Position numbers and translations under genes: made by a program
Shown: one piece after another, positions 17,481 through 26,525 of the stretch
How the letters are laid out: every line of letters begins with the position of its first letter
Position numbering within the stretch: the stretch's first letter is position 1
NCBI GenBank assembly: GCA_050184225.1
Contig: JBFXAN010000037.1
Location: forward strand, 1-46,342
DNA length: 46,342 nt
Direction of reading: 5' to 3'
Origin: JBFXAN01 sp050184225
GTDB lineage: Bacteria > Chloroflexota > Dehalococcoidia > CAUJGQ01
Notes under the pieces: generated by a model
What the model was told of the DNA's origin: nothing
Seen by the model: only the letters and a program-made list of their open reading frames with translations
Databases searched by the model: none

Positions 17481-20213
17481 ATGGATCGCGCTCCTGGTTC
17501 CGGACAGAGTTTCCGGTCTGCTTCCCGGACGATGCTGATTATGCTCGGGCTCGCGCTGGTGGGGTTGGTGGTGGGGACGTTGCGTCCGGCGCCGGCCAAC
17601 GCCGCCACGATCACGGTCACCACCCTCCAGGACGAGGGCGGCGCCGGACCGGACTGCTCGCTGCGGGAGGCGGTCGAGGCTGCCAGCACGGACACGTCGG
17701 TGGGTGGCTGCTCAGCGGGGAGCGGTAACGACACGATCACCTTCAGCGTCACCGGCACGATCACGCTCAATTACAGGATGTATGAGCAGATGAATGTGAC
17801 CACCGGGACGTTGACGATCCGGGGACCCGGCAGCGATCACCTCACGATCGATGGCAGTGGACTGACCGACCTGTTCTTAGTGAACGCGCCAGCGCAGCTC
17901 ACCCTGTCGGGGCTCACCCTGGCGAACGGACTTGGCTACAACCTCGGCGGGGCGATCTACAACGCAGGAGGGGATATTGTCATCACCGACTGCGTCTTCA
18001 CCGGCAATCAGTCCAGACGGAGCATCGGCGGCGGCGCCATCTTCAGCCGCGACGGCAGCCTCTCCATCACCAACAGCACCTTCAACAATAATCAGTCCAC
18101 TCTCGTGTCCCTGGTCAACACCAACGGCGGCGCCATCTACAGCGATGGTAGCAGCCTCAGCATCAAAGACAGCACCTTCACCAACAACACCGCCCGTGAC
18201 AACGGCGGTGCGATTTACCATTACGGCGGTCCGTTCAGTATCAGCGGCAGCACCTTCCGTAACAACGAATCCACCAATTTCAACGGCGGCGCGATCTATC
18301 TCAACCAGGCTCAACTCGACCTCTCGACCAGTACGTTCGACCACAACACCGCCGACGACCGTGCCGGCGCGATCTACATCTACGACGGCATCCTCAACCT
18401 GACCACCAGTACCCTCAGCAACAACGTCTCCGGCGGCTACGGTGGCGCCCTCTACAACGATGATGGCACGATCACCATCACCAACAGCACGATCGTTGGC
18501 AACGAGGCCGACGACCATTACGGCGGGAGCGCGATCTACCACGACGGCAGCGCGCTCAGCATCACGAACAGCACCTTCGCCGCCAATCAGAGTGGCGACC
18601 TGGCGGCGCTCTTGATCGACAGCGGCAGCGCCGGACTGAAGAACGTGCTGCTCGCCAATGCCACGCCGGGCGACTCGCCCAACTGTGGCGGGAGCATCAC
18701 CGACCAGGGCGGCAATATCGCCGCCGACGCCAGTTGTGACTTGAATCATCCAACGAGCCAGAATAACGCCGACCCGCGGCTCGGGCAACTGTCGAACAAC
18801 GGCGGTCCGACGCTGACCTTGCCCCTCCTGGACGGCAGCCCCGCGATCGACGCCGGCGTGGGTTGCCCGCCTCCCACCACCGACCAGCGCGGTGCCACCC
18901 GCACGGCCCCATGCTCCAGCGGTGCGTTTGAGGCCGACGCGCCTCTGCCGGTGAGCCGGTTCGGCGTGACAGTGAGTACGACAACCGCCACCGCCGGCGT
19001 GCCGCTGGAGCTGACGGTGACGGCCCTCGACGACACCGGGGAGCGAGTCGCCGGCTATCGCGGCACCGTGCAGTTCAGTTCCACCGACCCGGCATTCGCG
19101 CCCGGCATCGACTTTCGCTATACCTTCACCGCCGCCGACGCCGGCGCGCACACCTTCCCGGTGACGTTCCAGACGGCGGGACCGGCGCAGACGATCACGG
19201 TGACGGACACGGTGACGAGCACGCGCACGGGAACCAACCCGGCGGTAGCGGTGCAGCCGGTCATCAGCCGGATCAGTCCGGCCTACGGACCGGCGACCGG
19301 CACGGCGGTCACGATCGAGGGCCGCGGCTTCAGCACCGCCCCGGGCGGCACACGCTTCGTCTTTGCTGATGAGATGCGAGACGCCTTCACCGATGTTGTC
19401 TGCACCACCGACACGGTCTGCGAGGCCACCGCGATCGCACAGCAGGACAACCTCCCGGAGGGCAGTGCCGAGGCGATCCCGATCCAGGCGCTGGTCGCCG
19501 GTCAGCGTAGCCCGGCGGACTCGCAGGACCGGTCGATCTACTTCGCCTGGTACGCCCGGCCGCTCTTGACCAGCCTCAGTTCGAGCAGCGGTCCACCAAT
19601 GGGTGGGAACCAGGTGACGCTCAGCGGCGGCAGCTTTCCCTTCCCGAGCGTCGGGTTCCAGGCACCGGTGCGGGTCAGCTTCGGGAGCGCCGCGGTCGAT
19701 CTGCCCGACGGCTGCCAGTCTAATGGCACCTGCACCGTGACGGCGCCGGCCGGCAGCGGCACAGTGGACGTGACCATCACCACCCCCGGCGGCACCAGCG
19801 CTGTGCTGTCCTATACCTACCAGCCAGGGTCCACGCCGACGCCACCGCCCGGGCCGGCGATGACCGTGCAGGGGACAGTCACGCGGGATGGCCGGCCGGT
19901 GTTTGCCGGCGCGATCGAGGCGCGGGTGGGCGGCATGATCTGTGGGGCCGGTGCCGTCCTCAACGGCGCCTTCCAGCTCAGGGTGGCGTCTAGTGCAACG
20001 CTTCCCGGTTGCGGCACCGAGGGGGCGGCGGTCAGTTTCCGGGTGAACGGCGTCGCGGCCGAGGGCAGCGTCACATTCAGCGGCGGTGGCAGCGTATCGG
20101 TCACGCTCCGCGTCAGCGGCGCGGCGGGTGCTCCGGCTCTACCGCAGCCATCGATTCCGCCGCTGCCCGGCCTGCCGATTGGTCCCTTCTGGCCACTGAC
20201 GCCGAGCCGTTGA
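17481..20213 (+). CDS. Secreted CSLREA / beta-helix protein 3 with Ig-like and IPT domains
   Basis: This 910-aa third tandem paralog has a signal peptide (about 1-38), CSLREAVEAASTD, a beta-helix (about 110-420) and the anchor-Q segment GSPAIDAGVGC. Unlike its sisters it has an extra Ig-like domain (about 495-590, VSRFGVTVSTTTATAG). Two IPT/TIG domains follow (ISRISPAYGPATGTAVTI and TSLSSSSGPPMGGNQVTL), then the common C-terminal module (MTVQGTVTRDGRPVFAG) and a Pro-rich end. GGAGGTACCCG precedes the ATG. The domain differences among the three copies show divergence after duplication. Confidence 0.85.
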   Translation: MDRAPGSGQSFRSASRTMLIMLGLALVGLVVGTLRPAPANAATITVTTLQDEGGAGPDCSLREAVEAASTDTSVGGCSAGSGNDTITFSVTGTITLNYRMYEQMNVTTGTLTIRGPGSDHLTIDGSGLTDLFLVNAPAQLTLSGLTLANGLGYNLGGAIYNAGGDIVITDCVFTGNQSRRSIGGGAIFSRDGSLSITNSTFNNNQSTLVSLVNTNGGAIYSDGSSLSIKDSTFTNNTARDNGGAIYHYGGPFSISGSTFRNNESTNFNGGAIYLNQAQLDLSTSTFDHNTADDRAGAIYIYDGILNLTTSTLSNNVSGGYGGALYNDDGTITITNSTIVGNEADDHYGGSAIYHDGSALSITNSTFAANQSGDLAALLIDSGSAGLKNVLLANATPGDSPNCGGSITDQGGNIAADASCDLNHPTSQNNADPRLGQLSNNGGPTLTLPLLDGSPAIDAGVGCPPPTTDQRGATRTAPCSSGAFEADAPLPVSRFGVTVSTTTATAGVPLELTVTALDDTGERVAGYRGTVQFSSTDPAFAPGIDFRYTFTAADAGAHTFPVTFQTAGPAQTITVTDTVTSTRTGTNPAVAVQPVISRISPAYGPATGTAVTIEGRGFSTAPGGTRFVFADEMRDAFTDVVCTTDTVCEATAIAQQDNLPEGSAEAIPIQALVAGQRSPADSQDRSIYFAWYARPLLTSLSSSSGPPMGGNQVTLSGGSFPFPSVGFQAPVRVSFGSAAVDLPDGCQSNGTCTVTAPAGSGTVDVTITTPGGTSAVLSYTYQPGSTPTPPPGPAMTVQGTVTRDGRPVFAGAIEARVGGMICGAGAVLNGAFQLRVASSATLPGCGTEGAAVSFRVNGVAAEGSVTFSGGGSVSVTLRVSGAAGAPALPQPSIPPLPGLPIGPFWPLTPSR

Positions 20214-20291
20214 TGACATGACGCACCGCTTATCGGGTGCATTGGCAGTGAGAGGCTTGTGGTAATGCATAACGAAGGAGACGGAGGCGGC

Positions 20292-23291
20292 ATGGGTGAG
20301 AGTGGAGCCAATCGTGTGAGCAAGCATCTGACCGGCCGTCTGGCGGGTGGCCTGTTGAGCCGACGGTTGCTGCTAGGCACGGCGTTGACCGGCGCGGCGG
20401 CGATCTCCCTCCCATCGAGAACTCACGCCCAGGCAACGCCAGAGGCAACACCTGCCGCGACACCAGGGGCGTCCCCTCCGTCGTCGGTTGAAACGTGGAC
20501 TGAGCCATGGATCTGGCGACCGAGCGAGTGGCCGGGCCAGCGACTAGCGCTCAACGTCGTTGAGAATGAGAACCCCGGGGCGATCGTAGGCTTTGGCAAT
20601 CCATACACGGTGCTCTTTTCATACGGGGGCAGCACGCCCGGACCGACGATCAGGATGCGGGGCGATGAGGTTCTCCTCGTGACCCTGCGGAACTTGTTGG
20701 GCGAGGATTTCGGGACGACGCTGTTCGGTCCCTACCCCGCTCCTGAGGAGCTGCCGCAGTATTTGACGATCGATCAGGTCAATGCCAAAGCCAGGCAACT
20801 TGGTCTCATCCAGGACGACTTCTGCCTCGGCGAGCATACGAGCGGGGTCCACTCGGTCCACGACACGAACCTCCATACGCATGGCTTGCACGATCGGCCG
20901 GGGCAGAATCCGAATGGAACCCACTCCGACAACATTTTTCTGCGACTGATGAGCCGGAAGGACCTGGCGGCCCGAGAGGCGCATGCTGCGAGCAACATGT
21001 GCCACGGGTTTGGAGACCCGGAACATCCGTCCCTTCTGCGCGACGATGAGGTCGCTGGGTTCGCGGAATTCGAGTTCTATCTTGGCGATGTGCAGGCCAA
21101 AACCCGGGCGCGATTGGGTCAACCGCCCCAGCCTCACCCACCGGGCACGTTTTGGTATCACCCGCACTGTCACGGCTCGACGCATATGCAGGTCTCGAGC
21201 GGGATGGCGGGATTCCTGATTGTCGAGGGCGACGTCGACGAGGCGATCAACCTGGCGTTGACGGGGCGTCAGAACCCGGACCCACAACTGAAAACGGGGA
21301 CGTATGACTACATTGAGCGAACGATGCTCATTCAGCGCGTCTTCGACACCTCGCGGGATCCCGACGCCGCTACTCGGACACTCAAGCATGGAGGAAACCC
21401 CAATCCGGGACACAATGCGGGTAGCAGAGCCAATCGGGTGGTGAATGGTGGCAAGAATCCCGCGACCATCACGATGCGGCCCGGCGCCATCGAACGGTGG
21501 CGAGTGCTGAACGGCAGCGTCGACGGCCAAGGCCAGATCCGGTTGATGGTGGTCAAGGGGCAGTACGCTCTCCAGCAGCGACAATCACCATCGGATCCTG
21601 CGGCGGCCACGCTCTTCAGCCAAGAGCCCGCACCGACACTGGTCAAGCTCCGTGACGCTGCCACCAACACCTTCACGCCGGTGACCCGAGCCGAGGTGGC
21701 GGCGGACAAGCAGCAGTTGTATCTGCTCGCCCTCGACGGCATTACGCTGGTCGACACCGCCGGCGAGGAGCCCGTCTATGCGATTCGGGATCTCGCCGCT
21801 CAAAACGCGGGGAGCGAGAACCCGCTCGACCGGGATCTGACGGGCAACCCGAACCAGGCGATGCTGGCGAACATCGATGCGTGCTTCAAAGATGCAACCA
21901 GCATCAAGAACGCCTTCGTGCGGCCGAATGAAGTCTTGTTCGCGCAAGGCAATCGCGCCGATGTCTTCTTCCAGGCGCCGCGACTGAGCATGACCGACGG
22001 CCAGGCAGCCACGAGCGAGACCTACACGGTGCTGGCCCGATCGGCGATTCTCAATTCAGAGGACTATCAGTCCACCCTGCACACGTTCGGATTCCCGCCA
22101 GACACCCGCGACGCCCTCGTCGCGGTGCCGGGAGGAGACACGGTGGTGGCCTACGTCGTGGTCACCGAGGGAGCGCACGCCCATAGCACAACGCCGGAGG
22201 CGATTCCTGATTACAACGTGATGGACCTCAACGCAGTCCTGCCGCCGGTACCGGACTACCATCGTCCGATTCCTGACGAGGAAGTGATGGTCAAGGCCGG
22301 CGCCGGCGACACACCTGCCGATCCGGACGCGGCGCTGCCCGAGCGAGCTGGCAAGTACCGCACGCGGACGATCGCCTATTCGGGCTGGGGCGCCGGCCGT
22401 TTCCCGTTGGTCACGACCGTCGGCGACAGCGAGACAGCGAAGAACTTCCGGGCGTTCGTCGAGCGGGATCAGGCTGATGGCGGCAAGCTGGAATCGCTGC
22501 GCTACGTGCAGATTGACGGTTCGGGTGACTATCTCCTGCTTCCGCCGAATATCCGGACCATGGCTATTTCAACATCGCTATCGGACCAAGTGATCGATGA
22601 CTCGGACCCCCTCTTTCCGATTACCGCCGGCATGGCCCGTCGGTTCTCGCCGGACGATCCACGCCGGCCGCAGATGCTGCTGGATACGGCGGAGGAGTGG
22701 ACGGTCTACAACTATTCGATCAGTCTCTGGGCAGATACGGCGGCACAGCCGACCGGTCAGTACGGTCTTCATTGGCCGGGCCAGCCGCTTCTCCGCGCGG
22801 AAGGTCAGGCCAAGCGTGCGGCGCAGCCGGACGATGGCAAGACGTGGCAGGTGCAAGCCTTGGGCGTGGATCATCCGTTCCACATGCATACGAACCCCGT
22901 CTGGGTGATGCGGGTCGAGATTCCTGACGAGCAGGGGAAGCTCGTCAACATCCTCGACAAGCCGGAATGGCGCGATGTGGTTTGGATACCGCGCAACGGG
23001 GGCCGTGTCGTGTTCCGTTCCCGCTTCCCCGATTATGCCGGGAAATTTGTCAACCACTGCCATATCCTCCTCCATGAGGACGATGGCATGATGCAGACGG
23101 TCGAAATTACGCCGTCCGCCGATCAGGCCAACTATGAATTGCGCGAGAACGTTGCCAGCAGTGCGGACCCGGCGGACATGGTCACGGCGATCTACCCGCG
23201 GCTCGACCAAGCGGCAGCCTGGCGACAGTCCCTGTGCTTCGTTGATCCGAATCCGGCAACGGGCCAAAGGTATCCCGGTTTTGTGCCGTGA
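20292..23291 (+). CDS. Large multicopper oxidase, Tat-exported
   Basis: This 999-aa multicopper oxidase has all four copper-ligand motifs: HTHGLH (about 195), FWYHPHCHGSTHMQ (about 287), HPFHMHTNPVW (about 859) and HCHILLHEDDGMMQ (about 921). It is about twice as long as a normal three-domain laccase; extra sequence lies between the second and third motifs. An N-terminal SRRLLLGTALTGAAA resembles a Tat signal, and a Thr/Pro/Ala-rich linker follows. The ATG at 20292 is chosen for its nearby GGAGG; an in-frame ATG at 20265 is possible. Substrate is unknown. Metal oxidation, for example of Mn(II), would suit a large exported multicopper oxidase, but this is inference. Confidence 0.9.
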   Translation: MGESGANRVSKHLTGRLAGGLLSRRLLLGTALTGAAAISLPSRTHAQATPEATPAATPGASPPSSVETWTEPWIWRPSEWPGQRLALNVVENENPGAIVGFGNPYTVLFSYGGSTPGPTIRMRGDEVLLVTLRNLLGEDFGTTLFGPYPAPEELPQYLTIDQVNAKARQLGLIQDDFCLGEHTSGVHSVHDTNLHTHGLHDRPGQNPNGTHSDNIFLRLMSRKDLAAREAHAASNMCHGFGDPEHPSLLRDDEVAGFAEFEFYLGDVQAKTRARLGQPPQPHPPGTFWYHPHCHGSTHMQVSSGMAGFLIVEGDVDEAINLALTGRQNPDPQLKTGTYDYIERTMLIQRVFDTSRDPDAATRTLKHGGNPNPGHNAGSRANRVVNGGKNPATITMRPGAIERWRVLNGSVDGQGQIRLMVVKGQYALQQRQSPSDPAAATLFSQEPAPTLVKLRDAATNTFTPVTRAEVAADKQQLYLLALDGITLVDTAGEEPVYAIRDLAAQNAGSENPLDRDLTGNPNQAMLANIDACFKDATSIKNAFVRPNEVLFAQGNRADVFFQAPRLSMTDGQAATSETYTVLARSAILNSEDYQSTLHTFGFPPDTRDALVAVPGGDTVVAYVVVTEGAHAHSTTPEAIPDYNVMDLNAVLPPVPDYHRPIPDEEVMVKAGAGDTPADPDAALPERAGKYRTRTIAYSGWGAGRFPLVTTVGDSETAKNFRAFVERDQADGGKLESLRYVQIDGSGDYLLLPPNIRTMAISTSLSDQVIDDSDPLFPITAGMARRFSPDDPRRPQMLLDTAEEWTVYNYSISLWADTAAQPTGQYGLHWPGQPLLRAEGQAKRAAQPDDGKTWQVQALGVDHPFHMHTNPVWVMRVEIPDEQGKLVNILDKPEWRDVVWIPRNGGRVVFRSRFPDYAGKFVNHCHILLHEDDGMMQTVEITPSADQANYELRENVASSADPADMVTAIYPRLDQAAAWRQSLCFVDPNPATGQRYPGFVP

Positions 23292-23429
23292 CCGCCGCCG
23301 ACCGATGAGTCGCTGCGCCGAACCGACCTTCGAGCACCTGATCGTTCATGCTATGCTGCGACCGCTGCCACCACGGCTTTGGCGGACAGAACCGGGGCGG
23401 TGCGTGGCACGATCGCAGAAGGATCATCG

Positions 23430-24461
23430 ATGTCGAATCACTTCACCGGGCTGCGACTTGGCCCTCCCGAGGGAGATACGCGCCTCGACCTCACCGACCT
23501 TTACGTCTTTCAAGCGCCGGGGGATCCGACGCGGACCGTCGTGATCCTCAACACGAACACGTTTACCGTGGCGCCGGCGTTCCATCCCGACGCCGTGTAT
23601 CGGATCAACATCGACGACGACGGCGACGATCTAACTGATCTCTCCTTCATCCTGGTCTTCACTGAGCCAGAGGACGGGCGGCAGCGCGTGACGGTTCATC
23701 TCGCGCAAGAGGCCGATGCCCGGTCGGATGAGCCGGCGGGGGAGACGATCTTCAAAGACATCGATGTGTCGTTCGGACCGGAGCCGAACGTTGTCACGTC
23801 CGGACCCTATACGTTCTTCGCCGGGGTCCGCAGCGATGCGTTCTTCATCGACTTCGATGGCATCTTGCGTATGTTCGACCACAAGGACGGGAAGAACTTC
23901 ACCCGTCTTGATGGACCGCCGGACCAGAGCCAGTGGACCGGCAACGACCTGTTCGCGAACCAGAACTGCTTCAGCATGGCGTTCGAGTTTCCGACCAGGC
24001 TGCTGAGCGGCAACCCGGCGCGCGTCTGGGGACGGGTGAGCGTGCGCAAGAACGGCCGGCTCGTGGCGGTCGATCGCGCCGGGCATCCGAACCTGGCGAA
24101 CTTCTTCCTGACGGACGCGGTCAAGCCGCGGTTTGACGCGGACGTGCCGGCGAACGATCGGGCGCGCTACCTCGATCACTTCGTCGAGTCGCTGGAGCAC
24201 GTCGGCGGCTACTCCCGCGACGAGGCGCTGGGCGTGCTCGATGGTGAGGGACTCCTACCGGATATGCTGCGCTATGACCCGTCGAAGCCCGCCGGTTATC
24301 CGAACGGACGCCTGCTCACCGACCACATCATCGCCAACCGCCTGCACATGCTCTCCAACGGCGCGATTCCGCCGGATGGGCTGAAGCCGCACATCGACCT
24401 GCTCGATCGGTTCCCGTACCTGGGCACCCCACACGAGCAGCCCGACCCGGCCCCGGCGTAG
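23430..24461 (+). CDS. DUF4331 family protein
   Basis: This 343-aa protein matches DUF4331: it opens SNHFTGLRLGPPEGD, has LDLTDLYVFQAPG and NTNTF, then the INIDDDGDDLTDLSF strand-loop. Late motifs include PNGRLLTDHIIANRLHML. Many family members are predicted extracellular, but no signal peptide is evident here. Its biochemical role is not established. The ATG at 23430 has AGAAGGA upstream. It follows the large multicopper oxidase by 138 bases on the same strand, so a joint transcript is possible. A strong two-way terminator follows at 24611-24645. Confidence 0.85.
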   Translation: MSNHFTGLRLGPPEGDTRLDLTDLYVFQAPGDPTRTVVILNTNTFTVAPAFHPDAVYRINIDDDGDDLTDLSFILVFTEPEDGRQRVTVHLAQEADARSDEPAGETIFKDIDVSFGPEPNVVTSGPYTFFAGVRSDAFFIDFDGILRMFDHKDGKNFTRLDGPPDQSQWTGNDLFANQNCFSMAFEFPTRLLSGNPARVWGRVSVRKNGRLVAVDRAGHPNLANFFLTDAVKPRFDADVPANDRARYLDHFVESLEHVGGYSRDEALGVLDGEGLLPDMLRYDPSKPAGYPNGRLLTDHIIANRLHMLSNGAIPPDGLKPHIDLLDRFPYLGTPHEQPDPAPA

Positions 24462-24610
24462 GGCTACTCGTCCATTGCACGCGAGTGGGGCGGTAAATAG
24501 TCCCCGATGGGCTTCCGGGCTGGTGGCTGAGAGGCGATAGAGGTCCTGCCGGCGGGGTCCGGTCACTGACCGTAGCCGGTACTCGACCATCGATCAGCGA
24601 GCAGGAATGC

Positions 24611-24645
24611 CATTGCCCGGCGGCGATGCTCACCGCCGGGCAATG
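24611..24645. terminator. Bidirectional terminator hairpin
   Basis: CATTGCCCGGCGG and CCGCCGGGCAATG are perfect 13-bp inverted arms around a 9-base loop. The hairpin lies between the convergent DUF4331 gene and the minus-strand secreted-protein gene. No T-run follows on either strand. Confidence 0.7.
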
Positions 24646-24653
24646 GAGACAGG

Positions 24654-26042
24654 TTAGCGCAGATTCTGGAGGAGTCCCGGCAGGCCGGCCGCGAAACAGC
24701 CCTGCGGTCCACCCGCCTCGAACTGTGCCTTGGTGCAGTAGGCCAATACGGGATAGTACGGCCCCATCACCTGGGCCGACTGTTGCGGTGTCCCGTTGAT
24801 CGGGATGTTCTTCACCGTTTGGGTAAAGTTCGCGTTGGGCAGCATATGACGCAGGATGAGCGCACCCAGCACGTCCGTGCGGCCCCAATCAAGCCAGGTC
24901 ACGCCGTTCGCCGTGGTTGCGTTGGCTGGTCGGTCCGAGGGGATTGAGATGGCGTAGTAATACTGCCCCTGGCTGTCGACGGCAGTCTCGTAGTCAGCCG
25001 TGCAGTCGACGACGGGGAACGGCACGACCACCAGGTTTGTGCAGAAGGACCAGTAACGAACCTGACTGGGCGGCGTCGTGATCACACTCCCCCCTGTGAA
25101 CGTAGCGGGGAAGGTGGGCGCGCGACCCCGGATTACGGCGACCCGGCCCGGCTGCCATTCCGTCACGGCACAGAGGTAGGCATTGTCCGGATTGGGGATC
25201 AGGTTCTGCGATAGATTCCCGGGACGGCCGAATGCCCCCCGCCATTGGCAGAGCATGTTGTCGATCCGAGTCGGCAGCGGAAACTGATTCAGGAAGGCGA
25301 AGATCTCGGAGAGAACACCGGATCCTCCCTGTTGGGTGCAGAGCGGGATCGTCTGGGCCTGCCCATTCGCTGCCTGAATCACGACCGAGGGCAGGGGGAC
25401 GCCCGCGGTTTCGTCGAGGCCCTGATTGGGCACGTAGACGCGGTAGATCAGAAGGAACCTGCTTGTGGCCGCATCAATAGGAATGATGTTGGTGCCGGCC
25501 GAGCCGCCTGAGACGATCGACACCGTGTACTCGCGCTGCGCCGGCGGTGGATTGGCGACGACGGCGAAGGGGTTGGTGCTGCCGGGATCTGGCGCGATCT
25601 GATAGTCGGACAGTGAACCGATGCTCTGGCCGGTCAAGTTGTAGACGTTAAAGGAAAAGTAGCGGTTATAGGGATAGAGGCCCGTGATCACCAGCTTTGA
25701 TCCGGCGGGCAGAGAGATGACGCTGCCAAAGTACGTCGCGTTCCGGTCCGGATAGGCGACATTCGACAGGTTCGAGTTGAAACCCCAGGCACACGACGAC
25801 GACGACGATTGAGCACTACCGGGTAGCAAGGGTGACACAGCACCGGGCACTACCGGCGGATGGCCAGCAGGCTGCGACGGTGGGACACCGCCCGGCACCC
25901 CCGGCGGTAGGCCACCAGGCAGCCAGGGCGTGATGGGTCCCTGCGCGGCGATCGGCGACGCGGCGCTGAGCCCGAGTACGAGGACGACAAGAACGACGAG
26001 CGCTCGTCGCATGCGACGGGTGAATGGAGCGGCGGGGCGCAT
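24654..26042 (-). CDS. Secreted protein of unknown function
   Basis: This 462-aa exported protein has a signal peptide (about 1-33, hydrophobic core ALVVLVVLVLGLSAA). A Pro/Gly-rich linker (about 34-78) and a run of five Ser follow. The mature domain carries NVAYPDRNATYFGS and GLYPYNRYFSFNVYN and has several spaced Cys that could form disulfides. Hypothetical secreted proteins with a similar YPDRNATY region exist in actinobacteria as far as I recall, but I know no function. GGAGG precedes the ATG at 26042 with a short 4-nt spacer; an ATG at 26012 is an alternative. It is divergent from the second multicopper oxidase gene. Confidence 0.8.
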   Translation of the reverse strand: MRPAAPFTRRMRRALVVLVVLVLGLSAASPIAAQGPITPWLPGGLPPGVPGGVPPSQPAGHPPVVPGAVSPLLPGSAQSSSSSCAWGFNSNLSNVAYPDRNATYFGSVISLPAGSKLVITGLYPYNRYFSFNVYNLTGQSIGSLSDYQIAPDPGSTNPFAVVANPPPAQREYTVSIVSGGSAGTNIIPIDAATSRFLLIYRVYVPNQGLDETAGVPLPSVVIQAANGQAQTIPLCTQQGGSGVLSEIFAFLNQFPLPTRIDNMLCQWRGAFGRPGNLSQNLIPNPDNAYLCAVTEWQPGRVAVIRGRAPTFPATFTGGSVITTPPSQVRYWSFCTNLVVVPFPVVDCTADYETAVDSQGQYYYAISIPSDRPANATTANGVTWLDWGRTDVLGALILRHMLPNANFTQTVKNIPINGTPQQSAQVMGPYYPVLAYCTKAQFEAGGPQGCFAAGLPGLLQNLR

Positions 26043-26525
26043 GGTTCCTCCTTAGCACAAGACCGGGCCGTGGACGACGTGCTCATGGTGCGGCGTGGCC
26101 AGCGCAATGCGTGCTGGGATCAATCCGTAAGACGGTCGATGGCGGCGGATGGCGCGAGCGAGGTGGGGGGAGCTTGCGCGGGCCGAAGACGACACGTCTG
26201 GACACATCGCTTCCGAACGGTATATATCAGAAGACTCACTGTCAAGGCTCGGTTGCTCGGTGGATCGGGCCGCTCGTGCGCCGGCGAGTCTGCTGCACCG
26301 CGGGTCGCGTCAAAAAAGATGGCCACCCCCTCGAACGGCTCACGATGGAATCTTTCGCTCCCAGATTGTTGACCTAACGCGCTGACTGTTGTATTTGAGC
26401 ACGTGGGGCCACGTGCAGTCACATTCAGGGCGAATCAAGAGCCAATACTGCGCCGGTTCCACGTCTATGCTGGTGCCCGCCAGGTGATCGCGTATCGGGA
26501 GGATAGTGACGGTAAGGATGGAAGC
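26043..26525. other. Divergent intergenic region with promoter upstream of multicopper oxidase 2
   Basis: This 483-base region separates the unknown secreted protein gene from the second multicopper oxidase gene. It contains a sigma-70-like promoter and overlapping palindrome (26369-26416). No small gene with credible coding character was seen. Confidence 0.5.
26369..26416 (+). promoter_or_regulatory. Sigma-70-like promoter with overlapping operator palindrome
   Basis: TTGACC (26369-26374), a 17-bp spacer and TATTTG (26392-26397) form a good housekeeping-type promoter pointing at multicopper oxidase 2. Immediately downstream GCACGTGG and CCACGTGC (26399-26406 and 26409-26416) are perfect arms separated by GG. 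They cover the expected transcription start, the usual place for a repressor site. This would leave a leader of about 120 bases before the ATG at 26526. Confidence 0.6.

Noticed and set aside
24505..24600. TPP-riboswitch-like GGCTGAGAGG
   Set aside because: Only the CTGAGA piece matches; the later conserved CTGAT..GGNTAA part is missing, and the site lies between convergent gene ends, where a leader riboswitch has nothing to control.
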